From contig CAZRTM010000092.1 of the NCBI GenBank assembly GCA_964602995.1, forward strand, positions 1 to 17,596: a DNA stretch of 17,596 nucleotides, read 5' to 3'. Below the pieces are notes generated by a model. It saw only the letters and a program-made list of their open reading frames with translations, did not search any database and was not told where the DNA came from. Position 1 is the stretch's first letter, and the number at the start of each line of letters is the position of its first letter. Source of the stretch: JAAYYY01 sp964602995. GTDB taxonomy: Bacteria; Chloroflexota; Anaerolineae; Promineifilales; Promineifilaceae. Both the position numbers and the translations under genes were made by a program. Below, one piece after another: positions 1-7,502 of this stretch.

Positions 1-750
1 CTGCGCGTCAACCGGCCTGAAGCGCGCAATGCGCTTAACTGGGAAGCGCAGGAGCTGTTTGCACGACACGTCTCGGAGCTGGCAAGGGCGGCCGATGTGC
101 GGGCGCTGATTATCACCGGCACGGGCGACGCCTTTGTCTCTGGCGGTGATTTGAAGGAGCTGGCCGGCGAGGAGCCAGCCGCAGCAGGCGAGCGGCTGAA
201 CCGCATTATGAGCGATGCGTTGCTACAGTTGATGGAGCTACCATTTCCGGTGATTGCCGCGGTCAACGGCCACGCTGTTGGCGGGGGCTGCGAGATTCTG
301 ACTGCCTGCGATTTGCGCCTGGCGCGGGAGGGTGTCTTTCTGAGGCATGCCCAGGTGCAACTGGGATTAACGACCGGGTGGGGTGGAGCCGGCCGCCTGG
401 TACGTCTGGTAGGCCAGAGCCGCGCCACGTACCTTTTGCTCACCGGCCAGCGCCTTTCAGCTCGTGAGGCACAGGAGATAGGGCTGGTGCATGAGGTGGT
501 GGGCCAGGATGAGGATGTGCTGGAGCGAGCGCAGCAATGGGCACAGCAGTTAGCGGCCTTTCCGCAGGGGGCGGTGACGGCGATGAAACGGCTCCTGCTG
601 ACGCTACCGCGCCTCTCTGTGGGGGAACAGCTGGTTTATGAACGGGAGCTGTTTCTGCAGTTGTGGGGCTCTGCGGACCACATGGAAGCGCTGTCGGCAT
701 TCATGGAAAAACGTCGCCCACAGTTCGGACAGCAGGGCGGTGGTGATTAG
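1..750 (+). CDS. Crotonase-fold CoA enzyme (enoyl-CoA hydratase/isomerase family), 5' partial
   Basis: The frame is open from base 1 and starts outside the window; the first residues read LRVNRPEARNALN, the classic beginning of a crotonase domain. About 249 residues are present. The oxyanion-hole segments are visible: FVSGGDL near codons 45-51 and NGHAVGGGCE near codons 89-98, with the first catalytic-type Glu at codon 98 (292-294). The second conserved Glu, normally in a PE-V/I-x-x-G motif, is replaced: the motif reads AQVQLG, with Gln at 352-354. It is followed by TGWGGAGRL. This GWGG pattern recalls ethylmalonyl/methylmalonyl-CoA decarboxylase-like members (ECHDC1 type) more than true hydratases. 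The family is certain; the reaction is not. The next gene is convergent and only 10 bases away, so the two are unrelated transcriptionally. Confidence 0.9.
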   Translation: MRVNRPEARNALNWEAQELFARHVSELARAADVRALIITGTGDAFVSGGDLKELAGEEPAAAGERLNRIMSDALLQLMELPFPVIAAVNGHAVGGGCEILTACDLRLAREGVFLRHAQVQLGLTTGWGGAGRLVRLVGQSRATYLLLTGQRLSAREAQEIGLVHEVVGQDEDVLERAQQWAQQLAAFPQGAVTAMKRLLLTLPRLSVGEQLVYERELFLQLWGSADHMEALSAFMEKRRPQFGQQGGGD

Positions 751-760
751 GGCGCCGGAA

Positions 761-2242
761 TTACATAGCGCCCGACTGCTGTAAGAGCTGGCGCACGACG
801 CGTATGGCGCCCAGAGTGACACCCGCGGTGGATTGGCCGGGAAAGATAGAGTCGCCCACCAGCTTCAGGTTGGGAATGCCGGTGTCTGGCCCGCGGCTCT
901 GGAAGAGAGAGGTTTGGGGGAAGCCGCCGACCATGCCGCCGGCGCGGCGCGTGTAGAAGGCAAAGGTGACTGGGGTGCCCGGCAGAATCAATTCGGCAGC
1001 AGCACTGATGCCGGGCAGGGCCACTTCCGCCAGCTCCAGGAGCCGATTCGTATAGGCATCACGACGCTTGAGGTACTCTTCCTCGTCTGCGCCGTGGCGT
1101 AGCTCCCACCACGGTTCGATGCGCGTGTGGGTGGAGAGAGTGGCCGCCCGTTTCCCGGCCGGGGCGCGGCTTTCGTCCCCGGCGGGCGAAAGGGAGAGAA
1201 AGAGAGAGTTGCCCTCGCCGAGCCGCGCACGCTCTCCGCTGAGGACCTGGTGGTGAAGGGCGTCGGTGTCGCTAGTGGGTAGGCGAGCGGCATCCAGCCC
1301 CAGGTAGAGGGTGAAGGCGCCCCAGGTGGGGGTGCGCTCGCTTTCCCGGCGCAGGGCCTTGGGGGTACCGTCGCCGAGTAATCTGACCAGAGACCAGGGT
1401 GTGACGTTAGCGACGAGCCAATCGAACTCGCATACCAACCGATTGTTAGTGTAGACACGCCGGGCACGTCCCTTTTCCAGCTCAATACGTTCAACCTGCT
1501 GGCGATAGCGCACCGTACCGCCATTCTCCTCAATCCAGTTGGAGAGCGTGCGGGCGATGTTGCCCATGCCGCCGTGCACGTGATTCACACCCCGGCGTGG
1601 CAGGTCCAGGGCGGCGCTGCCGTAGAGGGCATTGGCATCTGCAGCGGTGGTCTGTGCCGAAATGAGTAGCTGGCCGTCGAGAAAGAGGGAGAAGGCGGGA
1701 TCATCCTGGTGCGCTATGTCCGCGATGTCGCGTAGCAGATAGGGGGTGGCGCGCAGGGCGCCGGGCCGCAGTGAGGCAGCCAACCGCGCCAACTCGGCAA
1801 GATTCTGGGGCGGCCAGGGTAGAGCGCGGCCGGCCAGGTCCCAGGTAATTTTGGCCAGCATTTCTTGTTTGCGCCAGAACTGCTCGCTGCCGGGGAAGTG
1901 TCGTCGTCGCTCCTCGGCCCAGGCTTCACGGCTGGCCCACTGGTGCACACGTCGGCCGCCGGGCAGGTGGACGACCCATGCCGGATCAAGCGCTGTAACC
2001 GGCCAGGAAATGCCAAGCCGCTCCCCAACCTGCGTGTGGGGGCCATCTGGCCCGAAGCCGGCTGCCAGCGTCGCGCCAGCGTCGAAGCGGTACCCCTGGT
2101 GATAGAAGGTCCCGGCTGAGCCGCCGGGATAAACATGGGCCTCCAGGACCGTGACGCGGAATCCTTCTTTCAGCAGCAGAGCGCCCGCGGTCAGGCCGCC
2201 AATCCCCGCGCCGATGATCAGGACATGGTCGCGTTCTGTCAT
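761..2242 (-). CDS. FAD-dependent phytoene desaturase/carotenoid isomerase-like oxidoreductase
   Basis: This encodes a 493-residue flavoprotein. An N-terminal Rossmann dinucleotide-binding motif GAGIGG (residues 11-16) is followed by the adenosine-binding Glu of VLEAH (about 34) and YPGGSAGTF. The C-terminal FAD motif reads LVGDSIFPGQSTAGV, close to the GDS-FPGQ signature of CrtISO/CrtI and retinol-saturase relatives. These enzymes desaturate, saturate or isomerise polyenes; the substrate here is unknown and there are no other carotenoid genes nearby. I chose the ATG at 2242, not the upstream GTG at 2275, because it overlaps the stop of the preceding SRPBCC gene as TGATG, a usual sign of translational coupling. 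It is the last gene of the seven-gene minus-strand unit and ends 10 bases from the convergent crotonase gene; I see no hairpin terminator between them. Confidence 0.87.
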   Translation of the reverse strand: MTERDHVLIIGAGIGGLTAGALLLKEGFRVTVLEAHVYPGGSAGTFYHQGYRFDAGATLAAGFGPDGPHTQVGERLGISWPVTALDPAWVVHLPGGRRVHQWASREAWAEERRRHFPGSEQFWRKQEMLAKITWDLAGRALPWPPQNLAELARLAASLRPGALRATPYLLRDIADIAHQDDPAFSLFLDGQLLISAQTTAADANALYGSAALDLPRRGVNHVHGGMGNIARTLSNWIEENGGTVRYRQQVERIELEKGRARRVYTNNRLVCEFDWLVANVTPWSLVRLLGDGTPKALRRESERTPTWGAFTLYLGLDAARLPTSDTDALHHQVLSGERARLGEGNSLFLSLSPAGDESRAPAGKRAATLSTHTRIEPWWELRHGADEEEYLKRRDAYTNRLLELAEVALPGISAAAELILPGTPVTFAFYTRRAGGMVGGFPQTSLFQSRGPDTGIPNLKLVGDSIFPGQSTAGVTLGAIRVVRQLLQQSGAM

Positions 2243-2772
2243 CAGGAATGTTGTTGGCTGCGAAGCGCTCGCCACAATGTATAAGCAAGGATTGGCATGG
2301 CTACCAGCAGGTAGAGGCGGCGGCGTAAGGTTGGTTCAAGACTCAGACGGGTGATTAGCTGGCGATAGGTAAAGAGAGCCGTAAGCCCGGGCCGGTTGAA
2401 CAGCAGGCGTGTCAGCAGCCCGTGCAGGCCGTCGTGGTGTTCGTAGAGCACCTGCTCCCTGATGCGGGTATGTTGGCTGTCGATGGCTTCAAAGCGGTGG
2501 GTGTGCTGCCAGCGGCGCAACGGGCCTTGTGTCTGGCGGTCGGTGAAGCCTGTCTCGCTGACGTCGAAGTGAATGGCGCGCCAGCGTACGGGGACGGGGC
2601 CGAACCAGAGGGTGAAGTCGATGGTGGCCCCTTCACGCAGCGGCTCGCGTTCGTGGATTTGCACGAAGAGGGGCGGCGGCATCAGCCGCTTGAGGACCTT
2701 GCTATCCCGGTGAAAGGCCATCACCGCCGCTTGCGGAGCCGAAACAGGGAAGGTGTAATGGAAGGTGGGCAT
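2242..2772 (-). CDS. SRPBCC-fold ligand-binding protein with C-terminal hydrophobic tail
   Basis: The 176-residue product looks like the COG4276-type SRPBCC (START/Bet v 1) proteins. It starts with a beta-strand pattern (FHYTFPVSAPQ), has a conserved RDSKVLKRLMPPP helix, and carries the family-like stretch Q-GPLRRWQHTHRFEAID, then TRIREQVLYEH. Such proteins hold hydrophobic ligands in a deep cavity; some act as cyclases or dehydrases. Unusually, the C-terminus (about 152-170) is hydrophobic and flanked by Arg, which suggests a membrane tail. The stop overlaps the start of the FAD oxidoreductase gene by one base, and the upstream TolB-like gene ends 11 bases before the start. An inference from this coupling is that it hands a lipophilic substrate to, or takes one from, the flavoenzyme. 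No strong Shine-Dalgarno site precedes the ATG. Confidence 0.8.
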   Translation of the reverse strand: MPTFHYTFPVSAPQAAVMAFHRDSKVLKRLMPPPLFVQIHEREPLREGATIDFTLWFGPVPVRWRAIHFDVSETGFTDRQTQGPLRRWQHTHRFEAIDSQHTRIREQVLYEHHDGLHGLLTRLLFNRPGLTALFTYRQLITRLSLEPTLRRRLYLLVAMPILAYTLWRALRSQQHS

Positions 2773-2783
2773 ACGTTGCAGTA

Positions 2784-4172
2784 TCAGGGGAGCCAGGCGG
2801 GCTGGTAGGCAGCGTCTGCGATTTTCTGAAATTGGCCGGTTTCGATTTCCAGCAACCAGATAGAGGGCTGAGCGTCCGGCTCGGCCATATTGTACCGTTG
2901 GAAGAGGAGCTGAGTGCCATCCAGGGACCAGCGCGGTGGGCCGAAGTTGGTTTCGGCATCAGCGGTGAGGCGTTGTGTGCCGCTGCCGTCTGCGCGCATC
3001 AGGTAGAGCTGGCGGCCAATGGGCACCCGGGGCACTTTGCTGGTGAACGCAATCCATTCCCCGTTGGGGGACCAGGCCGGGGCGGCGTCGTTCGTTTCCT
3101 CCTGTTCACTGAGGCGCGTCCTCTCTCTCGTGGCGGCATCCACACTATAGATATGCACGCTGAAATGCTCGCCCTGATATTCGATGTCGGTAGTCAGGAA
3201 GCGGTTCTGGAACGGGTGCCAGGCGGCTGATTCGCCAATGCTATTGAATACGGAGAGAGTTTCGCCACTCTGCAGATTATAGACGAGGGTCACCTCTTCC
3301 GCAGGAACCAGATAGCTGAGCCAGTTGCCGTCTACGGAGAATTGCGCTCCACTGCTGAGGAGCTGCTCATCGGCAAAGACAGGGACCGTTTCACCAGACC
3401 CTGGATCAAGCCACCAGAGCCGGGATGGGCCAGGTGGCGCGCCGGTGGGCGATAGCTCACGACGTTCGTAAACGAGGCGTCTGTCACCCGGTTCCCAGAC
3501 GGGGTTGGTACAAAGGTGTTCGGCGCAGGCCAGCACCTGACGATCCGAACTACCGTCTTCGTTGATGATGCGAATGTCGCTACCACCGTCCGCGCGCTGC
3601 ACAACATAGGCGATTTCTTTGCCCTGGGTCGCGACCTCGAAGTCGATAACGTTAAGCTCAGCAGCGGTGAGTGCGGTGGGTGAGTTGCCTGATGGCGAGA
3701 TTGTGAAAAGCCGCGTCTGCCCCGCATCACTGAGGTGGAGGTAGGCGATTTGGGGCGCGCCTGTCTGAAATTCCCAGGTGATCGGTCCGGTAACGCGCTC
3801 CTCTTCTGCTGTCCACAGGTTTCCCGTCACTGCTATCTGATACGCCGTCTCTGGTTGTAGCGGTAAATGAGGGCGGAAGAGGAGCGTGTATTCATCCTGC
3901 CAGTTATGGGTAGCGCTGAGAGCAGGGGTTGCCTGTACATCTGGAAGGCTTCCGGTGTCCATCGGCTCCCGGAACTCGATGCGGAGGTGAGTGGTCAGGG
4001 GTACCTCGCTGGCGCCATCTGCTGGGAACGTCGATGCTACAGACGGTCGCGCCAACTGCCACAACCAGAAGTAGAGCGTTGCCGCCAGAGTAAGCGCCAG
4101 AATGACGATTAACCCAACGCGCCATTGGTGGCGTTCCTCTTCTTGAATGGAATGTGTCGTTCTAGAACTCAT
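2784..4172 (-). CDS. Membrane-anchored Ig-like plus TolB/PD40 beta-propeller protein
   Basis: The 462-residue product has a cytoplasmic N-terminus, one membrane segment at about residues 18-41 (GLIVILALTLAATLYFWLW), and a long extracytoplasmic part. Residues about 45-140 look like a bacterial Ig-like domain of the SbsA/Big_5 type (FPADGASEVPLTTHLRIEF, then EPMD). The rest is a propeller with several PD40/WD40-like repeats: NPVWEPGDRRLVYERR, AQFSVDGNWLSYL, APAWSPNGEWIAFTSK and PPRWSLDGTQLLFQRY. TolB-like propellers bind proteins or peptides, and none of them is enzymatic by itself; the partner here is unknown. It lies 20 bases after the Fur-family gene and 11 bases before the SRPBCC gene, so it is probably cotranscribed. 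Domain type is secure, function is not. Confidence 0.82.
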   Translation of the reverse strand: MSSRTTHSIQEEERHQWRVGLIVILALTLAATLYFWLWQLARPSVASTFPADGASEVPLTTHLRIEFREPMDTGSLPDVQATPALSATHNWQDEYTLLFRPHLPLQPETAYQIAVTGNLWTAEEERVTGPITWEFQTGAPQIAYLHLSDAGQTRLFTISPSGNSPTALTAAELNVIDFEVATQGKEIAYVVQRADGGSDIRIINEDGSSDRQVLACAEHLCTNPVWEPGDRRLVYERRELSPTGAPPGPSRLWWLDPGSGETVPVFADEQLLSSGAQFSVDGNWLSYLVPAEEVTLVYNLQSGETLSVFNSIGESAAWHPFQNRFLTTDIEYQGEHFSVHIYSVDAATRERTRLSEQEETNDAAPAWSPNGEWIAFTSKVPRVPIGRQLYLMRADGSGTQRLTADAETNFGPPRWSLDGTQLLFQRYNMAEPDAQPSIWLLEIETGQFQKIADAAYQPAWLP

Positions 4173-4192
4173 TACCCAACAGATGTGACCGG

Positions 4193-4621
4193 TCAGCGGC
4201 TATGACAGTCGTAGCAAAGGCCATAGAACTCCAGCAAATGACCCTCTATCTGGAAGTTGAAGCGTTCCCTGATAGACTGTTCGATTTCCTGCACCACGCA
4301 GTCGTCAAATTCAAAGACACGGTCACATTGGGAGCAGATCAGGTGATGATGGTGGCCTTCATCCATCAGAATGTAATGGGCTGCGGCTGTGCCCTGGTAG
4401 ATGGGACGAATCAGCCCCAGGTCGTGCAGCAGGTCCAGGGTGCGGTAAACAGTCATGCGGCCGACGCTGGGCGCGTTGCGGTGCACGATGGCCACCAGCT
4501 CATCGGCGCTGATATGGCCGCCACTGCGGGCCAGCGCTTCCAGAATCTGGCTGCGCGCAGCCGTCATCCGGTGTCCGTTGCGTTTTAGTGTGTTGCGGAG
4601 TGTGGTTAGTGTATCGTTCAT
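4193..4621 (-). CDS. zur: Fur-family metal-responsive repressor, probably Zur
   Basis: The 142-residue protein has the full Fur architecture. A winged helix comes first (RMTAARSQILEAL, then the recognition helix VGRMTVYRTLDLL, residues 53-65). The dimerisation and metal domain follows with GHHHHLICSQC (residues 89-99), and two CxxC pairs at Cys96/99 and Cys136/139 form a structural zinc site. The gene sits directly after znuB, which in this superfamily favours zinc (Zur) over iron or manganese sensing; sequence alone cannot settle this. I preferred the ATG at 4621, giving MNDTL, over a TTG six bases upstream. The ATG leaves 8 bases after the znuB stop. Two adjacent 7-1-7 operators upstream of znuA are the likely targets, making this an autoregulator. 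Confidence 0.88.
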   Translation of the reverse strand: MNDTLTTLRNTLKRNGHRMTAARSQILEALARSGGHISADELVAIVHRNAPSVGRMTVYRTLDLLHDLGLIRPIYQGTAAAHYILMDEGHHHHLICSQCDRVFEFDDCVVQEIEQSIRERFNFQIEGHLLEFYGLCYDCHSR

Positions 4622-4629
4622 AATCAACT

Positions 4630-5466
4630 CTAGAGCCGCCAGAGCAAACCTCGTCTGGGGGCCAGCAGAAAGACAATCACAAAGATGGCGGTGGTGACCA
4701 GCACAACGGCCGGGCCAGAAGCGATGTTGAAGTAGTAGGAGGCGTAAAGCCCACCGATGCCAGAGACAGCGCCGATGATGGCGGAGACGGCCATCATCGA
4801 CGGCAGCCGCCGCGTGAGCAGGGAGGCTGCCGCGGCCGGTGTGACCAGCACCGCCAGTATAAGCGCAATACCCACTACCTGCAGGGCGACGACAATGGTG
4901 ATGGAGATGAGCACCAGCAGCAGGTAGCGCAGGAAGGTGGTGGGCAGACGTAGGGTGCGGGCCAGGGTCATATCGAAGGAAACGACCAGGAACTCCTTGT
5001 AGAAGAGAACGATGAGTAGCAGCACCGCACTGCCCAGGATTAAAATCAGCCAGAGGTCGGTGGTGGAGACACCAAGGAGGTTGCCAAAGAGGAAGTGGGC
5101 CAGGTCCACGGTGTAGTTGCCCACGCGCGAGAGCATGGCCACGCCCAGAGCAAAGGAGCCAGCGAAAATAATGCCGATGGCGGTGTCTTCTTTGAGCATA
5201 CCCTGCCCGCTAAGAGCGCCGATACCCAGTGCGGTCAGGATGCCCATGGTTAAGGCGCCAACGGCGAGAGGCCAGCCCATCAGGAAAGCGATGACGACGC
5301 CGGGCAGGATGGTGTGCGCCAGCGCGTCGCCCAGGAAGGCCATGCCGCGCAAAACAACGTAGGTACCCAGCACAGAACAAACGACGCCTACCATCATCGC
5401 CGCCAGGAGTGCGCGGACCATAAAGGTATAGCTCAGGGGGGTAGTGAACCACTCAATAATCGACAT
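4630..5466 (-). CDS. znuB: Metal ABC transporter permease (ZnuB/TroC/MntB family)
   Basis: The 278-residue product is almost wholly hydrophobic, with about eight or nine membrane helices, the usual size for ABC-3 family permeases. Recognisable family segments are the early GTYVVLRGMAFLGDALAHTI with its conserved G-D-A-L-A-H core, LPGVVIAFLMG, the coupling region around ALQVVGIALILAVLVTPAAA, and a C-terminal SGPAVVL. It forms the transmembrane channel for the divalent metal delivered by the lipoprotein encoded two genes upstream. The start is the ATG at 5466, 31 bases after the stop of the ATPase gene; no clear Shine-Dalgarno site is seen. Zinc is inferred from the neighbouring binding protein and Fur-family regulator; manganese cannot be excluded. 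Confidence 0.92.
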   Translation of the reverse strand: MSIIEWFTTPLSYTFMVRALLAAMMVGVVCSVLGTYVVLRGMAFLGDALAHTILPGVVIAFLMGWPLAVGALTMGILTALGIGALSGQGMLKEDTAIGIIFAGSFALGVAMLSRVGNYTVDLAHFLFGNLLGVSTTDLWLILILGSAVLLLIVLFYKEFLVVSFDMTLARTLRLPTTFLRYLLLVLISITIVVALQVVGIALILAVLVTPAAAASLLTRRLPSMMAVSAIIGAVSGIGGLYASYYFNIASGPAVVLVTTAIFVIVFLLAPRRGLLWRL

Positions 5467-5497
5467 TGTTATCTAATAGCTGCCAGGGTGAAACACG

Positions 5498-6424
5498 TCA
5501 CGGCACGAGGATCTCGTCCTCACCTTCGCAGCAGGTGTCGGTGAGGAGCATGGCGCCGCCATCGTCCTCGATGACGTGCATGTGGCCGCCGTAGGCGCGC
5601 AACAGGTTTTGCGAGGTGAGTACCTCAGGAGGAGGGCCATAGGCCACGATTGCCTTGTTGAGCAACATCACGCGGTCGAAATGCTCGGCCGCCAGATTGA
5701 GGTCGTGGGTGGCAACCAGCAACGTCACGCCATCACGGTGCAGGGTATCCAGCACCTCGAACAACTTCTCCTGGCTGGGCACGTCAAGCCCGGTGAAAGG
5801 TTCATCCAGCATCAGCAGCTCGGCCTGTTGTGCCAGAGCGCGGGCGATGAAGACTCGCTGCTGTTGCCCGCCGGAAAGCTCGCCGATCTGTTTCGTGCGC
5901 AGATGGCCGGCGTTCACCCGCTCCAGGCTGGCGCGAACCGTTTCCCAATCATGACGGCTGGGTCGCCGGAAGAGGCCAATCTGGCCCACGCGCCCCATCA
6001 TCACCACGTCTTCGACGGTCACAGGGAAAGACCAGTCAATCTGGTTGCGCTGTGGCACGTAGGCGATGCAAATATGTTGCTGCGGATCGTGGCCAAATAC
6101 TTCAATGGTACCCTTCTCGGGCTTCAGAGTGCCGGCAATGACCTTGAACAGGGTACTCTTGCCGGCGCCGTTGGGGCCAACGACCGCCACCCGTTCGCCG
6201 CCCTCAATCTGGAAGGTGATGTCGCGCAGCGCGTAGACGGTTTCCTCCGTCTGCCTGCCGCGCAGATTGAAAGTGGATCCAGATTCACCGGGCGTATAGG
6301 CCAGGTGCACGCCGGCAACGCGCAGCAGGGGAGTGTTGGGTTCATGTGGCACACCGCGCTCTTTCATGCCAATTATTTTTTCCATGGAGCTGTTACTCCC
6401 ATATCCGTTGTTTACTGCGTTCAT
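5498..6424 (-). CDS. znuC: Metal ABC transporter ATP-binding protein (ZnuC family)
   Basis: All nucleotide-binding motifs are intact: Walker A GPNGAGKST (residues 83-91), the Q-loop at Gln125 (YVPQRNQIDW, typical of metal-type ATPases), signature LSGGQQQR (183-190), Walker B LLMLDEP (203-209) and the H-loop His240 (VATHD). At 308 residues it is longer than usual, about 250-260. The excess comes from about 30 N-terminal residues, a roughly 17-residue insert before the Walker A strand (about 45-61), and an acidic tail with a Cys pair (DTCCEGEDE). The ATG at 6424 lies 11 bases after the znuA stop but has no evident Shine-Dalgarno site. An internal ATG at 6385 is preceded by GGGAG about ten bases upstream, so the true N-terminus may be 13 residues shorter. 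Confidence 0.92.
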   Translation of the reverse strand: MNAVNNGYGSNSSMEKIIGMKERGVPHEPNTPLLRVAGVHLAYTPGESGSTFNLRGRQTEETVYALRDITFQIEGGERVAVVGPNGAGKSTLFKVIAGTLKPEKGTIEVFGHDPQQHICIAYVPQRNQIDWSFPVTVEDVVMMGRVGQIGLFRRPSRHDWETVRASLERVNAGHLRTKQIGELSGGQQQRVFIARALAQQAELLMLDEPFTGLDVPSQEKLFEVLDTLHRDGVTLLVATHDLNLAAEHFDRVMLLNKAIVAYGPPPEVLTSQNLLRAYGGHMHVIEDDGGAMLLTDTCCEGEDEILVP

Positions 6425-6435
6425 TATACAATGGC

Positions 6436-7458
6436 TCAGGGCGCCAGACCGCGCACAATTAAATCAATGTTGGCGCGCATCATTCCGATATAGCTATCAG
6501 CGCCGCTGTTGCTGTCGCCGAGGGAGCCAGTGTAAAGGGACAGGACTTGCACCTGCTCGCAGCTCGACAATTCGGCAGCTACCGTTTCGGCTACCTGTCT
6601 GTTGGCCGTCGTCTCGGCGAAGATAGTGCAGACGCCGGCCTGTTCCATGCTTTGCACCAGAGCCACAATTTCTGACGCTGAAGGCTCGGCCAGGGTGCTG
6701 GCGCCGGGAACCACCGTTCCTACCACTTCGAAGTCGTAAGCGCGGGCAAAGTAAGCCAGCGCGTCATGGTTGGTCACCAGCTTGCGCCGCTCGGGCGGGA
6801 TGCGCGCCACCTGCTCGTCGTAATAGGCAAGCAGCGCTTCAAGCTCGGCAATGTAGTTTTGTGCGTTGGCAGCATAGAGCGCCTCAGTCTCGGGGTCCAG
6901 TGTACTCAGCGTTGTTTCAATGTTTCGCACCCACTGCACCACCTGCCGGGGGTCCAGCCAGGTATGGGGGTCAATGGCCCCGCCTTCATGTTCGTCCGCT
7001 GCCCCACTTTCTGCACGGCGTACAATTGGCTCCACACCGGCGGCCACCGGAACAAGTGGTACTTCTCCGGCGACGTTGGCCAGGTCGCGGACCAATCCCT
7101 CTTCTAGATTCCAGCCATGAATGAAAATGACATCGGCGCTGGCCACTGTCGTCAGGTCTGAGGCGGAGGGCTGGTAGCTGTGCGGGTCCTGGCCGGCGGA
7201 CATCAGCGTGGTTAGCTCAATGGCCTCGCCGCCCACGTGAGCAACGACGTCGCCGATGACGCTGGTAGTTGCTATCACTCGTAGGGCGCCTTCGCTGGAG
7301 ACCGCTTCTAACGGAGGAATCTGCAATTCTGTCGCCGTTTCGCCTGTTGCCTTTAAGCCGGAGCCGGCCGCACTGCAGCCAGCCAGCAGTAGCAAGACCA
7401 ACAGGAGTAGGAGGATTGGTTGCAGGTTGTTGTGCCTGATTTGCTTCAATGCTTGCAC
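6436..7458 (-). CDS. znuA: Zinc ABC transporter substrate-binding lipoprotein (ZnuA/TroA family)
   Basis: The 340-residue protein opens with a lipoprotein signal: positive residues, a Leu-rich core and lipobox LAGC with the lipidated Cys at residue 28. The cluster A-I metal-binding residues are visible: His93 in QDPHSY, His165 in DPHTWLDP, His231 in TNHDALAYF and Asp321 in ADSYIGMM. Three His plus Asp is the TroA-type set. His rather than Glu at the third site favours zinc over manganese. The His/Asp-rich loop of many ZnuA proteins is reduced to a short acidic stretch (ADEHEGG, 154-160). The best start is a GTG at 7458, with GAGA five bases upstream; no in-frame ATG is near. It is the first gene of the operon and lies just behind a promoter and a double operator. 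Confidence 0.93.
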   Translation of the reverse strand: MQALKQIRHNNLQPILLLLLVLLLLAGCSAAGSGLKATGETATELQIPPLEAVSSEGALRVIATTSVIGDVVAHVGGEAIELTTLMSAGQDPHSYQPSASDLTTVASADVIFIHGWNLEEGLVRDLANVAGEVPLVPVAAGVEPIVRRAESGAADEHEGGAIDPHTWLDPRQVVQWVRNIETTLSTLDPETEALYAANAQNYIAELEALLAYYDEQVARIPPERRKLVTNHDALAYFARAYDFEVVGTVVPGASTLAEPSASEIVALVQSMEQAGVCTIFAETTANRQVAETVAAELSSCEQVQVLSLYTGSLGDSNSGADSYIGMMRANIDLIVRGLAP

Positions 7459-7472
7459 TTATGTCTCGCAAT

Positions 7473-7502
7473 TGATACTAAATATCATGATATTAAATAT
7501 CA
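7473..7502 (-). promoter_or_regulatory. Tandem Fur-family (Zur) operators, two adjacent 7-1-7 boxes
   Basis: Two 15-bp inverted repeats lie end to end. TGATACTAAATATCA (7473-7487) has one mismatched arm position, and TGATATTAAATATCA (7488-7502) is a perfect 7-1-7 palindrome. They differ at one base. Together with flanking CAATTG they also form a 38-bp imperfect palindrome (7469-7506). The shape matches the TGATAAT-N-ATTATCA consensus known for Fur-family regulators. The block starts one base downstream of the -10 element, where it would cover the transcription start. With a Fur-family gene in the same operon, autoregulation is the natural reading. Confidence 0.8.

Noticed and set aside
440..700. 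Long antisense frames inside the crotonase and FAD oxidoreductase genes (for example 440-700 minus, 833-1102 plus, 988-1533 minus)
   Set aside because: GC-rich coding DNA leaves antisense frames open; these lie wholly inside genes with recognised motifs and show no family features of their own.
2243..2275. GTG at 2275 as the start of the FAD oxidoreductase
   Set aside because: It would overlap the SRPBCC gene by 34 bases and add 11 residues before a Rossmann motif that normally lies close to the N-terminus; the coupled ATG is simpler.
4622..4627. TTG at 4627 as the start of the Fur-family gene
   Set aside because: The ATG six bases downstream has better start-codon quality and spacing; the extra two residues are not conserved features of the family.
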